From the NCBI GenBank assembly GCA_015295885.1, contig DVEE01000173.1, forward strand, positions 1 through 7,208: a DNA stretch of 7,208 bases. The letters are read 5' to 3'. Positions 6,001-7,208 of the stretch are shown here, piece by piece (within the stretch, counting starts at the first letter, position 1; each line of letters begins with the position of its first letter). Source of the DNA: Leptolyngbyaceae cyanobacterium M65_K2018_010 (GTDB lineage: Bacteria > Cyanobacteriota > Cyanobacteriia > Phormidesmidales > Phormidesmidaceae). The notes beneath the pieces were generated by a model. It made no database searches and was not told where the DNA came from. It worked only from the letters and a program-made list of their open reading frames with translations. The position numbers and the translations under genes were made by a program.

Positions 6001-7208
6001 CTAATTTTCCCCAATCTGGCGAGGGGGGCGAATGCTGCGATAGCGATCCTGGCGAATCCACTCCAGGGCAGCATTAATTTGTTGGGGAGGTTGGCCCAGG
6101 CTGCGCAGCAGGTGCGAACCCAGTTCGAGGGCCGCTTCAAATTCGGGCTGCACCACTTCCTTGGCGCCCAGTTGGGTCAACAGGTCAATTTCCTGGTTGG
6201 TGTGGGAGCGAGCAATGATGTCCAGATTAGGCACCTTAGCCAGAGCCCGCTGGAGCAACAACCGGGTACTAGCGGGATCAGGCAGAGCGATCGCTAAGGC
6301 CCGAGCGGTTTCCAAGTGGGTTTTCTCCAACACCAGTTCGCTATCGGCATCCCCAAAAACAAAGGGGATTTGGCGGTGGCGCAACCCCTGCACGGCGGCT
6401 TCGCTGTTTTCTACTACCAATACCGGATACCCCTGACTCAGCACAATATTGACCAGCACCTGCCCCACCCGACCATAGCCCGCCACAATCACATGGTCCC
6501 GAATCCCCTCGGGTACCGAAAGCAGTTTGGGTTCCTCCATCCGTTTCAGATAACCCTGCACCAGGGGCAGGCGATCGAGGTGGGCAATTACGTAGGGGGC
6601 GAGGTTAATCCACAGCGGCGTCAGCATCAGGGTGATGGCGATCGTGCCCAGCAGTAGGGAGTAACGCTGTTCCGAAATCAGGCCCATCTGGAGCCCCACC
6701 AGGGCCAGCACAAAGGAAAATTCCCCAATTTGGTTGAGCCCAAAGCTAGACAGAATGGCGGTCTTGAGGGAATACCCAAAGCGCAGCACAATCGGCAGGA
6801 TAATCGCCGCCTTGCCCACCATAATCACGGTCACCAGTTCCAGAATCAGGGTCAGGTTACTGAGCAGCAGGGCCGGGTCGATGAGCATGCCAATGGAGGC
6901 AAAAAAGAGGCAGGCAAAGGTATCTCGCAGGGGTAAGACTTTACCCAGAGCCTGGTCGGCGTAGTCGATCTCAGAAATCATCAGCCCTGCGACAAACGCC
7001 CCCATTTCAATGGAAAGGCCCAGTTGCGAGGTGACCCAGGCCACGCCTAGGCAGAGAGCCACCACGGTCAACAAAAATAGTTCGCTGTTTTCGGTGGCGG
7101 CAATGTGCTGAATCAACCGGGGTACTCCCCAACGGCCCAGGACAAAGGCTCCCCCCAAAAACAAAATAATTTTGAGCTCCGCCAAACCCAGGGTTACCCA
7201 AAATCCAT
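6001..7208 (-). CDS. CPA2 cation:proton antiporter, KefB/KefC-like, with RCK domain (copy B, 5'-partial)
   Basis: The frame is open from the right edge to a TAG at 6001-6003, giving 401 residues of the C-terminal part. The N-terminus (about 180 residues by alignment with copy A, including the Gln-Asp ion-binding pair) lies outside. The TTG at 7185 is not the start: upstream codons in frame continue the alignment (GFWVTLG). The visible part holds the later transmembrane helices with LPLRDTFACLFFASIG and GLNQIGEFSF, then an RCK/TrkA-N domain with GYGRVG (6463-6480), an acidic residue ending strand 2, a GDAD motif, IARSHTNQEIDLL and the PEFEAALELG segment. About 319 of 394 aligned residues match copy A (roughly 81%, counted by eye). 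It lacks copy A's five-residue RCK insertion, which makes its loop the shorter form. Function is expected to be monovalent cation/H+ exchange with ligand gating. Same orientation as copy A, 208 bp apart, so it may be co-transcribed with it or separately promoted. Confidence 0.92.
   Translation of the reverse strand, partial: GFWVTLGLAELKIILFLGGAFVLGRWGVPRLIQHIAATENSELFLLTVVALCLGVAWVTSQLGLSIEMGAFVAGLMISEIDYADQALGKVLPLRDTFACLFFASIGMLIDPALLLSNLTLILELVTVIMVGKAAIILPIVLRFGYSLKTAILSSFGLNQIGEFSFVLALVGLQMGLISEQRYSLLLGTIAITLMLTPLWINLAPYVIAHLDRLPLVQGYLKRMEEPKLLSVPEGIRDHVIVAGYGRVGQVLVNIVLSQGYPVLVVENSEAAVQGLRHRQIPFVFGDADSELVLEKTHLETARALAIALPDPASTRLLLQRALAKVPNLDIIARSHTNQEIDLLTQLGAKEVVQPEFEAALELGSHLLRSLGQPPQQINAALEWIRQDRYRSIRPPRQIGEN

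Noticed and set aside
7185..7185. TTG at 7185 as the start of antiporter copy B
   Set aside because: The frame stays open to the window edge and the residues before it align with copy A, so the gene is cut by the edge.

Overview
The window looks like chromosomal DNA from a GC-rich cyanobacterium. Seven copies of the octamer GCGATCGC (HIP1, characteristic of cyanobacterial genomes) lie in 7.2 kb, where well under one would be expected by chance. The protein families also fit: a CPA2-type cation/proton antiporter, a divergent PspA/IM30 protein and an orphan PstS-like protein. By eye the G+C is somewhat under 60%, which would suit a filamentous Leptolyngbya/Nodosilinea-like lineage, but that placement is inference. 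No rRNA, tRNA, CRISPR array, insertion sequence or phage gene was seen.

Layout from left to right. Positions 1-209 (minus) hold the N-terminus of a membrane protein that runs off the left edge. Its upstream region has a good -10 box and a perfect 13-bp palindrome at the -35 position. Positions 532-1941 (minus) hold a complete amidase-signature hydrolase with an intact Lys-cisSer-Ser triad. A 383-bp intergenic region separates it from a plus-strand two-gene unit: a PspA/IM30-like coiled-coil protein (2325-3038, start corrected by its ribosome binding site) and, 9 bp later, a membrane-anchored PstS-like substrate-binding domain protein (3048-4007). This unit converges on two minus-strand genes in tandem, 4041-5792 and 6001 to the right edge. 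Both encode KefB/KefC-like antiporters (Na+/H+ exchanger domain plus RCK/TrkA-N domain), about 81% identical to each other by eye count.

How they may work together. The PspA-like/PstS-like pair is almost certainly one transcription unit and the best candidate here for a little-described membrane system: a peripheral membrane coiled-coil protein coupled to a tethered solute-binding domain with no ABC permease or ATPase beside it. The tandem antiporters are a clear gene duplication. The copies differ by a five-residue insertion in the RCK domain and a highly diverged linker, so they may respond to different ligands or have different partners. A common theme of envelope and ion homeostasis across the PspA unit and the antiporters is plausible but is inference from adjacency only. 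The amidase and the left-edge membrane protein have no evident link to the rest.
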